Source of the DNA: Liopterus haemorrhoidalis
Taxonomy: Eukaryota; Arthropoda; Insecta; Coleoptera; Dytiscidae
Reading direction: 5' to 3'
Length of the DNA stretch: 64,000 bases
Assembly: GCA_963971575.1 (NCBI GenBank)
Contig: OZ020611.1
Span: forward strand, 26,271,279 to 26,335,278
Below are positions 10,769-20,665 of this stretch, piece by piece. The translations under genes were made by a program, and so were the position numbers. The stretch's first letter is position 1. Every line of letters starts with the position of its first letter. Below the pieces are notes generated by a model. That model had not been told where the DNA came from, searched no databases, and was given only the letters and a program-made list of their open reading frames with translations.

Positions 10769-12758
10769 AGATGATGAGGATGATGACGTATATGATGAAG
10801 AGAAGGGGACCAAGAACACTGCCCTATATTCACAACGTATGTGCACAACAAGTACAATTGTCAAAAAACAATATCACTTTTCAAAGAGGACACGATCCTA
10901 GCAGTTTTTTTCCCATATATATATATATTAAAATATAGTTATACGAGAAAAAAGTAAATAAAAAATAAATACCCGAAAATATGTTCTGCAACTAGAAAAA
11001 CTGACAAATCTGGCACTTTTATTAAGATTTATGGTCAATATTATTATTATCATTTTTGTAGTTATTACTTCTATTATTATTATTATTAAAATTGCAATAT
11101 TATTAAGACAATGCTTTGTAGTCAGAAACTTAACATATTTGGTTATTAATTAAGCAGATACCTACACATATTCACATATTTAAATATGTATTAGATTAAA
11201 CCTTTTCGTTATGTTCTTTAAATGAACGTCTATACGCAGTATCAAATTGAAATCGTATATTTACCGATCCCAGCATGGCAAATTTGACCGAATAATGTAT
11301 ATGTTTATGAGACATATTATGTTTAAGAACTTTATTTTTTAAATGTTTAATATCTTTAACATAGGCTGACCAGATTTTTTTACAGAAAAAGAGTATACTA
11401 AAAAAAGGTCACACTCCAAAAATACAAGTGATGAGCAAAAAAAAAGCATTTTATTTATCACATCCAGACAACCAACTTGCATTTAAATATTATTTTTCAC
11501 TAAACTTTCTATTATGTTCTATTTCCATTTTTATCATGTTGGGAAATATTCAATTTTGGCCGATGAGGACCCATATTTTTTATTAATAATTTTGTTTCAT
11601 AGTTAAGCACGTTAGTTTTAATAAAATATACTGTATTCATTTTCACGTTTAAGTACTTGTCACAAATCAAAACGACTGAACTAAGCTACGGGACCTCGGG
11701 CATTATTCACTAATACATACAAAACTAACCTTCGCCGCTGTTGTCGTTACCTGTAAATTTTTGCTACATGTGTAGATAAGAACATTAGATATTGCATGTG
11801 GCAACGTTGCATCTTGGGACACTCCGTGGAGTGTCCTTCCGAGCATTGTTTGCTAGATTTAAATTTTTAAAATCTAACATTTATATGAAAAATCTTTGAA
11901 TAAGAAATAATAAAAATAAAAATATGCAGATATATCTAGCTACTTTAATGCAATTTTAAAGTATAAATGTAGTATTAAATTTAGCTTTTTTACTAATAAT
12001 TTTTAGGAGGTCACTGTCCTAGCGCCTCCCTGTCTCAGCCGCCACTGGTTCCTAGGTCTCCGCTCAAGGCGAAACACTGTTAAAAGTGCAACATCAATGA
12101 GTTATACTATAACTCGTAACTGTTATAGAATACTAATACGAAGTGTTGAAAATCGGAACTTTCAACAGGATACCATAGAAACGATTGTCGAAAAGCTTAC
12201 AGAATATACCCCCCTTAGCGCCATCTCTAATCAAAGTCACTGACTTATTTAACATCCCTTGTACTATATTCAAGAGTTGAAAATTTACATAACGTTTATC
12301 TGTAACAAATCTGATTAACGAAACAAGTCCAGAATTACCAGATGTGAGTTTATTGGTTGGTGTATCGAGATATCCGCCTATTTTATACCATAGTTGTGAT
12401 TGTAGTGTCGGGTTTATTTGTGTTTGTTCGTCCCGAGTAATGTTTGCATTGTATTCGTGTTATTGCTTTTCGTGAGGGCATGTTCTACTCATTTAACCAG
12501 CACAAAGGAATGTATACAGTCTTTCAACAATAACATTGTCAACGTACAATATATTACACAATATTACATTTTTGAGACTTCGTTAAGAGTTAAATGAGGA
12601 ATGGAAGTTATAAAAGTATATTTTAGATTTGGTATGCAAAACTAACAATTGATTTTCTCATGGAGGGTTTAGACAGAGAAAATGACAGCAAACGAACGCG
12701 ACAAAATACATTCGGGAGAATGTTGGCTTGTTTCCATAAAGAATTCGTGAATTATTAC
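10769..12758. other. AT-rich DNA with isolated repeat scraps
   Basis: Contains ATT microsatellite at about 11040-11090, a single minisatellite-type unit at about 11395-11450 (AAAAAAGGTCACACTCC...AAGTGATGAGC), a 9-bp-stem hairpin (GGACACTCC/GGAGTGTCC) at about 11818-11837 and a lone hAT-type right end ending CAGCCGCCACTG at about 12047. No gene recognised. Confidence 0.4.
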
Positions 12759-12983
12759 CAGTGGCGTGCCAACGAAATTTGCCGCCCGGGTGCAAGATTT
12801 TATTTGCCGCCCCTACGTATGTCGACAACACAATAAAATTTTAAATGTATCTATATAATTTCTTATTTTTAAATCCATTTGAAAATTATTATTAAACAAC
12901 GATTGACGAGGCTTTTTGCCGCCCCTCAAATTTGCCGCCCGTGTGCAGTGCACTCCTTGCACCCTCGGGTTGGCGCGCCCCTG
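12759..12983. mobile_element. Short hAT MITE, perfect 8-bp TSD attattac
   Basis: Ends are CAGTGGCGTGCCAAC and the inverse of CAGGGGCGCGCCAAC. The flanking octamer attattac is identical at 12751-12758 and 12984-12991. Two TTTGCCGCCC blocks lie inside each end. At 225 bp it can only be a non-autonomous hAT derivative. Confidence 0.85.
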
Positions 12984-13018
12984 ATTATTACTAAGCGTAT
13001 GAAATCATTCTCATTTTT

Positions 13019-13078
13019 AGGGTTTTGTAGGTATGACCAAAAAACTCATATACCGTCATTTTGTCGTCTGTCTGTTTA

Positions 13079-13120
<42 letters not shown>

Positions 13121-13127
13121 GGTCGGT

Positions 13128-13158
<31 letters not shown>

Positions 13159-14092
13159 CTAAAAATTGTAGCCAAACGGCTAAACCTAGAAAGTTGAAAT
13201 TTTACATGCTTATACAACTCTTTGACCCGCACATAGGAAAAATACTAAAACATATAAAAAACATATCCCCCTAAAAATATAAACAAATATGTGCTCATCG
13301 AAAAAAAATATATTTCTTTATAATTCTGAGTAGGGTATCAAATAAAAGCCCTTGGTACGTGGATTAACGATCACATTTTTATTTTTGCAAAATAAATTAT
13401 TTTGAAGCGATATTTGCCAAAGTTGTGCAAAAAAAATTTTGTCCCACACCCTGTAGCCGAGACGGTTTAAACTAAAAATCTGAAAAAATTCTAAGTAATG
13501 TACATTGGTGTGAACCGGAATAGTACAACAGGAATTTTTGATCAGATTATGTTTTTGGAAAAAAACGCATTTTTTGTGTTTTTTTGCTAATAATGTACAC
13601 AAATTATAGCTTTGTAACACGGTAAACTGGAAGGTATATCCTGGTGTAGTGGTTAGAATGCTGGCTTCACACCCAACTAACTCGATCGGAAGGGGATCGA
13701 ACCCGGCGAAAAGAGACAATATTACTTTTTGTTGAATTTTTTTTGAATTTTTATATTGTTTAAATTATTTTTTCAAAATTCTAGTTATATTTTGGCAAAT
13801 GTTGCATTTAATTTTTAAAAGCGTTAATTTTATAACCAGTGGAAATTGTTTAAATTATAATTTAATTCCGTTTCAATGTACACGAAATGAGAGAGGCGGA
13901 GCTTATAACAACCAATGGAAGCCATAGGCGCAATTTTTTAAATTCTTAATGAACCTTGCTATATAAAAAAAAATACTGCACATATTTAGAAACCTAAATA
14001 ATGGTATTAGGCGTTCGAATTAAAATTAACAAAAAAAAAAAATTATATAAAATTTTTTTTGGCATCCCATATAATCATCATTCACTTAATAA
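13019..14092 (+). mobile_element. AGGG-family repeat, copy B (right end lost)
   Basis: Begins AGGGTTTTGTAGGTATGACC, followed by a TCTG tract of about 20 units with a few variants, then the usual blocks, a tRNA-like cassette (13636-13712) and the tail. It stops at CATTCACTTA, about 20 bp short of the expected right end, just before the hAT-like element at 14108. The serine/cysteine/leucine-rich frame over the TCTG tract is a by-product of the tetranucleotide. Confidence 0.8.
13636..13712 (+). other. tRNA-like cassette B (Pol III A and B boxes)
   Basis: TGGTGTAGTGGTTAGAATG (13642-13660) is a very good tRNA D-arm/A box and GGATCGAACCC (13694-13704) a good B box. Most similar to cassette E at 59821, and clearly different from cassettes D, F and G. 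Confidence 0.6.
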
Positions 14093-14926
14093 GAGTCAAT
14101 ATAGGACTAGGGCTATTCCGATACTATTGATACGATACCAGTATCGATATTTTTCATTTGATATCGGGATTTTAGTATCGATACTAATCTTCCAATACTT
14201 CTCAATACAAATTCAGTACATTTGACCCAGTATCGTTATATTTTTATTTATACACATATAAATAATTGTGATTAATTTTTTTTTTCAATAAGAAACACAT
14301 GCCTGAGGTACGCAATCGCAATGGCGTAGGACATGCGCCAAGAAACATGTGTTGAACGGTTTAGAAATTCCTGCCGGGTGGCGCCCTATTTCTCTACGTT
14401 TGAGGTTATGGAATGTTATTGGTAATTTAAGTATTTTAATTAAAAATGTCACCACCAAGAAGCTATTGGACCTATTTAACCAAAATAGACCAATGAGTTA
14501 TCTCGGTGCTTGCAATGAATGAGAGTGGAGTATTTAGTTCTGTAACAGATATTGTTGTAAATTTTTAGATGTTGATTAACACACAAGTTTTATACACACA
14601 CCCAACTTGATAAAACAACAAAAATGTCACAATAAAATATTTATTTAAACAAACGGTGAATATTGAATATAATTTAGACAAATTTAGACACAATTTGGAC
14701 ACAATTTGGACACCGATACATTTAAATTGTACATTAAATCATATAATTTCTAGCACTCGATATTTGACTTTTTTTTTTCTTTTCTCACTTGTTTCACTCA
14801 CTTGTTTCACTGCCTACTAGATGCATATATATCTAATTGTTATTATGACAATTCTGTCAGCCAGGGAAGGACTGTTACAGTTCTATTTAAAACAATCACT
14901 CAGACCTATGGCTTCAGCCAGAGTTC

Positions 14927-15276
14927 ATATACACACCAGTTTGGCAAGTGAAATCAGAAATCCATTCGTAAAATGTTTATTATCTTTTATCGTTTTCCTA
15001 ATTTTCTGCTGTCCTAGATTTTTATTAACTAAACCTAAGCTAATTACCTAATTATTAGGTATACAGTAATTTATTTTCCCCTAAACATAAGCCCATTGAA
15101 AGTGTGTAATTATATTGAAAATAGTGTAATAAACTCTAATAAATACGATCAATTTAGGTAATTAGGTTAGTTTAGTTAGTAAAAATAAAAGACAGCAGAA
15201 TTAGGAAAACGATAATAGATAATAAATATTTTACGAAGGGATTTCCGATCTTTCACTTGCAAAACTGGTGTGTATA
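14927..15276. repeat. Imperfect palindrome, ~125-bp arms
   Basis: 14927-15053 (starting TATACACACCAGTTTGGCAA) pairs with 15155-15276 (ending TTGCAAAACTGGTGTGTATA), with small mismatches and indels and a ~100-bp AT-rich loop. It lies inside the hAT-like element and probably is an older foldback insertion. Confidence 0.75.
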
Positions 15277-15518
15277 TAAACTCTTGCTAGGCTCCATGGT
15301 CTCGGCTACTTCTTCTCTTCATGAACGCCTCTTCATCTTCCTCGCCTACGTTTTTTGTAGGTGTCCAATTTATTGTTACCTAGGTTATCTTCACTTTTCA
15401 CTTTTCAGTCGTGTATACTACTTTAAGGATAAAAATATTTGACCTATGAAAAAAATATATGATCTACAGAATAGTACCTATGAAAATAATAGTTTACCTA
15501 TGTATTAAATTATTAAAT

Positions 15519-15966
15519 TAAATTAAAATTAAAATTAAAATTAAAATTAAAATTAAAATTAAAATTAAAATTAAAATTAAAATTAAAATTAAAATTAAAA
15601 TTAAAATTAAAATTAAAATTAAAATTAAAATTAAAATTAAAATTAAAATTAAAATTAAAATTAAAATTAAAATTAAAATTAAAATTAAAATTAAAATTAA
15701 AATTAAAATTAAAATTAAAATTAAAATTAAAATTAAAATTAAAATTAAAATTAAAATTAAAATTAAAATTAAAATTAAAATTAAAATTAAAATTAAAATT
15801 AAAATTAAAATTAAAATTAAAATTAAAATTAAAATTAAAATTAAAATTAAAATTAAAATTAAAATTAAAATTAAAATTAAAATTAAAATTAAAATTAAAA
15901 TTAAAATTAAAATTAAAATTAAAATTAAAATTAAAATTAAAATTAAAATTAAAATTAAAATTAAAA
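15519..15966. repeat. (AAAATT)n microsatellite, ~74 copies
   Basis: A hexanucleotide array with no visible interruption over at least 420 bp. The minus strand reads as an uninterrupted Asn-Phe frame, which is an artefact of the repeat. Such uniformity suggests recent expansion or assembly collapse/extension, so the real copy number may differ. Confidence 0.95.
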
Positions 15967-16081
15967 AATAGATCTATGGAAATAATCATATACCTACTGA
16001 TATAATTATTGATCTACAAAATTTGATCTATAAAATTAATACTTGACCTATAAGTACTCTTGCACTCTATCGCGATGCGAA

Positions 16082-16220
16082 CTACCCATCTTCTAGTTTA
16101 ATGACAAAACACTATCTTAGGTTAGGTTAGTAAGGGTTTGGTTAGAAGAAGCCGAGCGAAGCGAGCTACCTATCTTCTAGTTTAAAGTCAAAACACTATC
16201 TTAGGTTAGGTTAGTAAGCA
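16082..16220 (+). repeat. Two ~50-bp direct copies containing TTAGGTTAGGTTAG
   Basis: The segment CTTCTAGTTTAAWGWCAAAA...TTAGGTTAGGTTAGTAAG occurs at about 16088-16132 and again at about 16171-16216. Each copy holds two to three TTAGG units. They are separated by a GAAGCCGAGCGAAGCGAGC patch. Confidence 0.75.
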
Positions 16221-16643
16221 GATGTCACTAATGTCTATAGGTAGTATATTATAGATCAATTGATAATTTTCTATAGGTCAACAATTAATTTACTATAGAT
16301 CATTTTTTAATTATCTATAGGTAAATGATTGATTTTTCTATAGGTAAAAATATAAAATTTCATAGGTAATATTTGAATTATTAATAGATCATAAAATTAG
16401 GATCCCTACTTTAATGCCGATACTACTTTAATATATTTATTATTGTAAAATAATTAGATTGTTATTATAAGAATAAAATGTTTTTTTTTTTACATTTTAT
16501 AGAAAATATATTAATTTTTTCTTTCGATACTTGAAAATATTTTTTTTTTTTTCGTTACGAGACCGGTATCGATAATTTTTATTCGATATTATATATACCC
16601 AAATATCGATACTTGCTCAGTATCGCATATCCCTATATAGGAC

Positions 16644-17079
16644 TGGTATAACTTTTATTTATTTTATTCATATATGACGCTGGGTGTACATGTTTTGGTT
16701 TTAATATCAATTGCAAGCGCCGAGTAATTTTAACGTACTTCTACAAACTCTACGCGTGCGATTGACAGTGATAAACCGTTGAAAATGAATACGTACAGAT
16801 CTATTATTTGTTATTCAGTATACTTTTTTTTCATATTAAATAAAACAAAAAAGAACCAATTCTATTTTTATTGTAATAGTACTAAATTTAACATTTTATT
16901 ATTTTTTTATGTGAAGGTTTTTTTATTCTTTATATTTTCTTTTAGTTTTTTCTTTAATTTAGAAAATGGAATGGAGTAAAGAAAACTTATAGCTATTTAT
17001 AAATAAAGATATAATATAAAATAATTATGTTAATTGCAAATTAAAATTATAAGAAATTCTACGCGAATCTATGTGAAAA
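16644..17079. other. No recognised feature
   Basis: AT-rich, T-run-rich DNA; the 66-codon frame at 16779-16979 is low-complexity Phe/Tyr-rich and unlikely to be coding. Confidence 0.4.
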
Positions 17080-17083
17080 AATT

Positions 17084-17127
17084 GATGTGAAGTGTGAATT
17101 TTCACACATTTGAGGGTTTTGCAGGTA
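17084..17127 (-). mobile_element. AGGG-family right-end fragment
   Basis: TTGATGTGAAGTGTGAATTT, the hairpin GTGTGAATTTTCACAC and GAGGGTTTTGCAGGTAT match the right terminus of the family read on the minus strand. The rest of the element is absent. A left-end scrap (TTTTTAGGGTTTTGTATGTAT) lies at about 17826. Confidence 0.7.
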
Positions 17128-17290
17128 TTTATGGGTTACCTAATATTACACAATATAACACAATCCGACAACATGATGACATCGTACCGATTTAGCATGG
17201 ACACATCATGGACCAATTTAATGATTGACTCACTAAAAGATTAAAAGATTAAGCCCTCGTGCGCATATAATTTGCATCAGTTTATATGAT

Positions 17291-17523
17291 TTAATTGTCA
17301 ATACCAAGTTTCGATAAGTGTAATAGCATATTACACTTACTCAAGTGATATTTTGAAGATAACGTATTTTGTATTCGGTCTGGCTTACTGAAACCACCAG
17401 ATAATTGACACAGAGCGTTTAAGAATTCAACAATTCTTTTTCTTCTTGCGAACTGAACCGAATACTTCTGATACCCGTCTTCAGTAGACGACAGTTTATA
17501 TAAGGGTTCGGATATCATTTCCT
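17291..17523 (-). CDS. Possible terminal exon of an unknown gene
   Basis: On the minus strand, a pyrimidine-rich tract and CAG (…TTTTTATTCCAG) immediately precede an open frame that starts GAA ATG at 17523 and ends at a TAA at about 17291, giving 77 codons. The peptide has ordinary, complex composition (for example KYSVQFARRKRIVEFLNALC and HLSKCNMLLHLSKLGIDN), unlike the low-complexity frames elsewhere in the window. I do not recognise the protein. No clear polyadenylation signal follows and no matching upstream exon was found. It could be the last exon of a host gene on the opposite strand to rdgC, or a chance frame in an old repeat. Confidence 0.35.
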
Positions 17524-17995
17524 GGAATAAAAATAAGTAATTTTGGTCTACAGATGGATTAATATTGAATTAACACTACTACAAACACGTTCTGGAAACT
17601 TGGAAAGAAAGGGGTTACAGTTTTAGGAAAACAATTTCATCATTCAACAGGACTGGCGCGTTGCACCAGTCTACTTCGTACTTTCAGTGCAGCAAATTTT
17701 GGTCGATAAACGCATCGCAGTGCTTACCATCCTCTCTCAGATAACACATTAGACGGTACTTCCATGCGACTTTTTTCATATGGATGGGAGAGTATATTGA
17801 TAGGGAAAGAAGTTGAAATATATGTTTTTAGGGTTTTGTATGTATAACTAATGAACCTTTATAACTAGACTTATTATAATATTTTTTTCTCAAACCAGGA
17901 CAATTTTGAGATTTTGCTCCAAACGAAAAATAACGGCTGCTACGCTAAGTAAGTCTTCTACTTCTAATTACTTATGAAAAAATTAGCCTACTGAC
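17524..17995. other. No gene recognised
   Basis: Apart from the AGGG left-end scrap near 17826, I see nothing. A minus-strand segment at about 17700-17800 ends in a donor-like GATG|GTAAGC, but it cannot be joined in frame to the exon at 17291-17523. Confidence 0.35.
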
Positions 17996-19122
17996 TTGAG
18001 CATTTGTACGCGCACGGATTTTCGTGCGGGTAAAAAAAATTGCACACACAACATTCTAATTTGTGCGCGTAATATCTCGCTCCGCGTATTTCAGTTATAT
18101 CCACGCACATATTTATTTAAAGTAAGTAGTGTCAACGATGGTGGAAAGTAATGTTGTTGCCTTAACAAGTGCAGCATACATAGGTCGCATTCAGCAGACT
18201 CATCGGTGACTTACAGGTACAAACTTACCGGTGAATTTGACTAAAGGCACATTTTTTGGCAGCGTTGTCGAACGGCGTATATGAAAACTACAATATCTAA
18301 ACAATGACAGTAAATTTTGAATGTAAGCTTTTACAGTAATTCTAAGAGTACATGTGCTTTATACACGTCTCCTCAATATCTAAGTAAACTGACTTAATAC
18401 TCAATTCCATCATTTTTTACTTGCTTTGTGCTTGATTCTTTGTTACTACTGATATAACTGTCAAAATGTCCACCGGTGAGCAACTGTTCGTTAATGAAAT
18501 CCGGTTAATAAAATGGCGATCGGTGAGTAAGTACGGTAACTCACTGGTGAGTCTGCTGAATGTGGCCATAGTATACTTAGTAAAAAAAAAAAAAGAAAAA
18601 CAAAACAAACGGTGGTGGATGACACAACTATATAGAAACAGGGAAATATACAATAGTTCAAGTATGCTAGCAGAACTGCAAATGCAAGAGGTTAGTGGAC
18701 AATTTCAAAATTTTGTTCGAATGTCAGCGGCAGATTTTGAACTACTCGTTAGTAAAGTTGGTCACAAAATTGGGAGAAAGACAAGATTTATAAGGGCTGT
18801 TCCCGCGAAAGAACGATTAGCCATAACCCTACGTTTTTTGCAACTGGGGATTCGTTTACCAGCATGCAATACCTTTTTACTCCATTCCATGTTGAATATT
18901 TACTGGTGTTTACTTAAATTTACGCGCACAATTATATGACTGCATAAATCCGTACACACTGAGCGCACAAGTTCTTTGATCTTATCGGTGGGACCGACAA
19001 GCTACGGATAGCATTCGTGGGAAGATTACTGTACGCGCACACAAATTGTACCTCGTACTCACCTGAGCATTTGTGCGCGCACATAATCCGTGCGCGTACA
19101 AATGCTCCAGTCAGTACGCACC
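17996..19122. mobile_element. PIF/Harbinger element, TTA duplication
   Basis: Both ends share TACTGACT(K)GAGCATTTG and ACGCGCACGGATT in inverted orientation. TTA lies outside each end (17993-17995 and 19123-19125). The right end holds a second inverted GCGCGCAC/GAGCATTTGTGCGCG segment. The interior encodes the start of a Harbinger transposase. At 1.1 kb it is a deletion derivative. Confidence 0.8.
18466..18937 (+). pseudogene. Harbinger (HARBI1-like) transposase N-terminal fragment
   Basis: Codons about 49-120 read KRWWMTQLYRNREIYNSSS, FQNFVRMSAADFELLVSKVG and PAKERLAITLRFL. These are the conserved N-terminal region (helix-turn-helix) of PIF/Harbinger nucleases, which cut TWA sites. A one-base deletion after TLRFL (near 18840) moves the expected ATGDSFTSMQYLF into the next frame. 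The DDE domain is then missing, because the element jumps to its right terminal repeat. The first ~48 residues include a low-complexity KKKKEKQNK run. Non-functional. Confidence 0.75.
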
Positions 19123-19125
19123 TTA

Positions 19126-19399
19126 ACATTACGTAGAAATTATTTATAATTACTCTTAATTGAACATAACTTATTATTAAAAAGTTATTAATATTTATCA
19201 CTAGCGTGATATTACTTTAAAAATTCTTTATTATTTTTAAGTAGTTACCTAATCGCCATTTTCCGAGGCTGCACTTTTTGTACTGCGTGTATATTCGGGA
19301 CTTTTTAATTTTTACCAAATATGTGGGACAAAATGACAAACTGGTTGGGATGCCGGAACCATATCTACAAACCGGGACGCATGGTAAGCCATTTTATAA
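19126..19399. other. Short unassigned stretch
   Basis: AT-rich DNA with no recognised feature. Confidence 0.4.
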
Positions 19400-19640
19400 C
19401 AACACTCATGTCTGTACAGTAGAAATTGTGACCAAACGGCTGAAAGTTGAAAGTTGAAATTTGGCATGTTTGTACAACTCTTTGACCTCAGATATAGGAA
19501 AACTATTGAGAATTCAAAAAACACATCACGGGAAAAATATATGTATTCAACGATTCATTTTGAGTGGGCTATGAAAGCTCTTAATGCATGGACAAAAGAA
19601 CAAATTTTTATTTAAAAAAAAAACAAATTTTTTCATGTGA
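19400..19640 (+). mobile_element. Diverged AGGG-family-like fragment
   Basis: ATGTCTGTACAGTAGAAATT, GTGACCAAACGGCTGAAAG, TTGAAATTTGGCATGTTTG and ACAACTCTTTGACC follow the order of blocks in the AGGG family but with many changes. It lacks the tRNA-like site and the right half. Similar scraps start at 34184 and at about 53705. Confidence 0.6.
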
Positions 19641-19733
19641 CTTTTGCCCAAGGAGTATTTTCGCCTAATTTCCCGGAGGAATTTAAAATTTTTCGAACAT
19701 CAAATCATTCGAAGTTCGAGAATCCACTGTATA

Positions 19734-20470
19734 CGAGGTGTATAAATTAAGTAACAGGACTGGCAACATAGCATTTGATGTGGCAACATTTGGGATACGA
19801 GTTTGCACTTGCTAGAATAATTTTGTTGTCTATAGCGATTTTTTTCGTGAAACAGTTTTTTATAGTGCGTTTTAAAAATGAGTGATATTCATTTCGAGCA
19901 ACGGTGTGCTAGCAGTTTTTGCTTCAGACTTGGGCACAATGCAACAGAAACTTTTGCAAAACTTCTGCAGGCTTATGGAGATAGTGTTTTGTCAAGGACC
20001 CAGTTTTTTTGTGGTATAAGGCATTTTCAGGAGGATAAGAGTTGATTGAAGATGTATCACGCAGCGGAAGGTCTTCATCTTCAAGAACCGATGAAAATGT
20101 CGACAGAATCCGGGATCTTGTGCGTTCGGATCATCGGTTGAGAGTCAAAATGATCGGGAGAGTTCATCAGATTTTGACCAATGAATTGGGAATGAGAAAA
20201 ATCTGTTTCACACAGCCATTTCAATAAACGAGTTTTTGGCCAGTAAAAACATTCCTGTGTCTCCTCAGCCTCCTTATTCGCCTGACTTTTTCGTCTTCCG
20301 AAGATTGAAAAAGCACTTCAACGGACATCATTTTGGGACACTCGAAAACATTCAAACGTCCGTAACCGACCAGCTGAAAGCTATTCCAGTACGTGAGTTC
20401 CAACACTGCTAAGGTTTCGATTGCAAGTATCCAGCAAAATGAATATTGGTTACACTATATTCAATAAAAT
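19734..20470 (+). pseudogene. mariner transposase remnant with large internal deletion
   Basis: After TA, the terminal-repeat start CGAGGTGTATAAATTAAGTA is at 19734. From the ATG at 19878 the frame reads MSDIHFEQRCASSFCFRLGH and ATETFAKLLQAYGDSVLSRT, the Mos1-type helix-turn-helix. After a stop and a shift near 20040 it continues GRSSSSRTDENVDRIRDLV and ILTNELGMRKIC. The sequence then jumps to the end of the catalytic domain, PVSPQPPYSPDFFVFRRLK and HFGTLENIQ, so the first two catalytic Asp regions are deleted. No matching right terminal repeat is seen. Inactive. Confidence 0.8.
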
Positions 20471-20474
20471 CACC

Positions 20475-20665
20475 CTTTCAATTAGAAATAAAAATTTAAA
20501 TCAATTTAAACTTTCTTTTGAAATTTCCTAGATAGTAAGTCATATTATTCTTTAAATTAATTTGTAAATGATCTTTTGTAAAACCTAATATTATTATTAT
20601 TATTATTTTTTGTGACTTAACTTGTATTGTTTTGGAGTTAAATAAATGTTTATTATTATTATGAG
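20475..20665 (+). mobile_element. Probable LINE 3' end with ATT tail
   Basis: Ends GTTAAATAAATGTTTATTATTATTATG, that is an AATAAA-like signal directly followed by ATT units; an inner ATT tract lies at 20590-20607. No coding part can be assigned. Confidence 0.35.

Larger units (their letters stand above)
15438..16395. repeat. GAYCTAY motif arrays in opposite orientations
   Basis: Words of the form GATCTAY or GACCTAT followed by RAAAATAAT recur every ~18-25 bp at 15438-15505 and 15968-16055. The inverse form (ATAGATC, ATAGGTC/TATAGGTA) recurs at a similar spacing at 16230-16395. The two groups face each other across a duplicated segment. Looks like subterminal repeats of the enclosing hAT-like element. 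Confidence 0.55.
14108..16635. mobile_element. hAT-like element with perfect 8-bp TSD tataggac
   Basis: The left end is TAGGGCTATTCCGATACT and the complement of the right end is TAGGGATATGCGATACT; both continue into GTATCGATATTT. The octamer tataggac is identical at 14100-14107 and 16636-16643. At 2.5 kb it encodes no recognisable transposase. It carries a 350-bp imperfect palindrome (14927-15276), about 74 AAAATT units (15519-15966), motif arrays around that tract and a near-tandem duplication at 16082-16220. Confidence 0.8.

Noticed and set aside
10886..12050. Possible hAT element between gatcctag/CAGTTTTT and CAGCCGCCACTG/gttcctag
   Set aside because: Octamers match 7 of 8, but the left end shares only CAGT with the complement of the right end; likely coincidence.
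12660..12760. Small ORF starting ATGGAGGGTTTAGACAG before the hAT MITE
   Set aside because: Only 33 codons to a stop at the pre-insertion junction, no splice or homology support.
12879..13274. 131-codon frame rich in SVCLSVCLSVCL, and similar frames at 59387-59641 and 62525-62820 (both strands)
   Set aside because: They are translations of the TCTG/CAGA tetranucleotide in AGGG copies; length follows repeat number, with no start context or homology.
13318..13719. 133-codon minus frame over AGGG copy B
   Set aside because: Equivalent frames in the other copies are broken at different points, so there is no conserved protein.
15513..15989. 158-codon Asn-Phe repeat frame
   Set aside because: Translation of the AAAATT microsatellite.
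17690..17800. Minus-strand exon-like segment with donor GATG|GTAAGC
   Set aside because: No reading phase joins it to the exon candidate at 17291-17523 without a stop.
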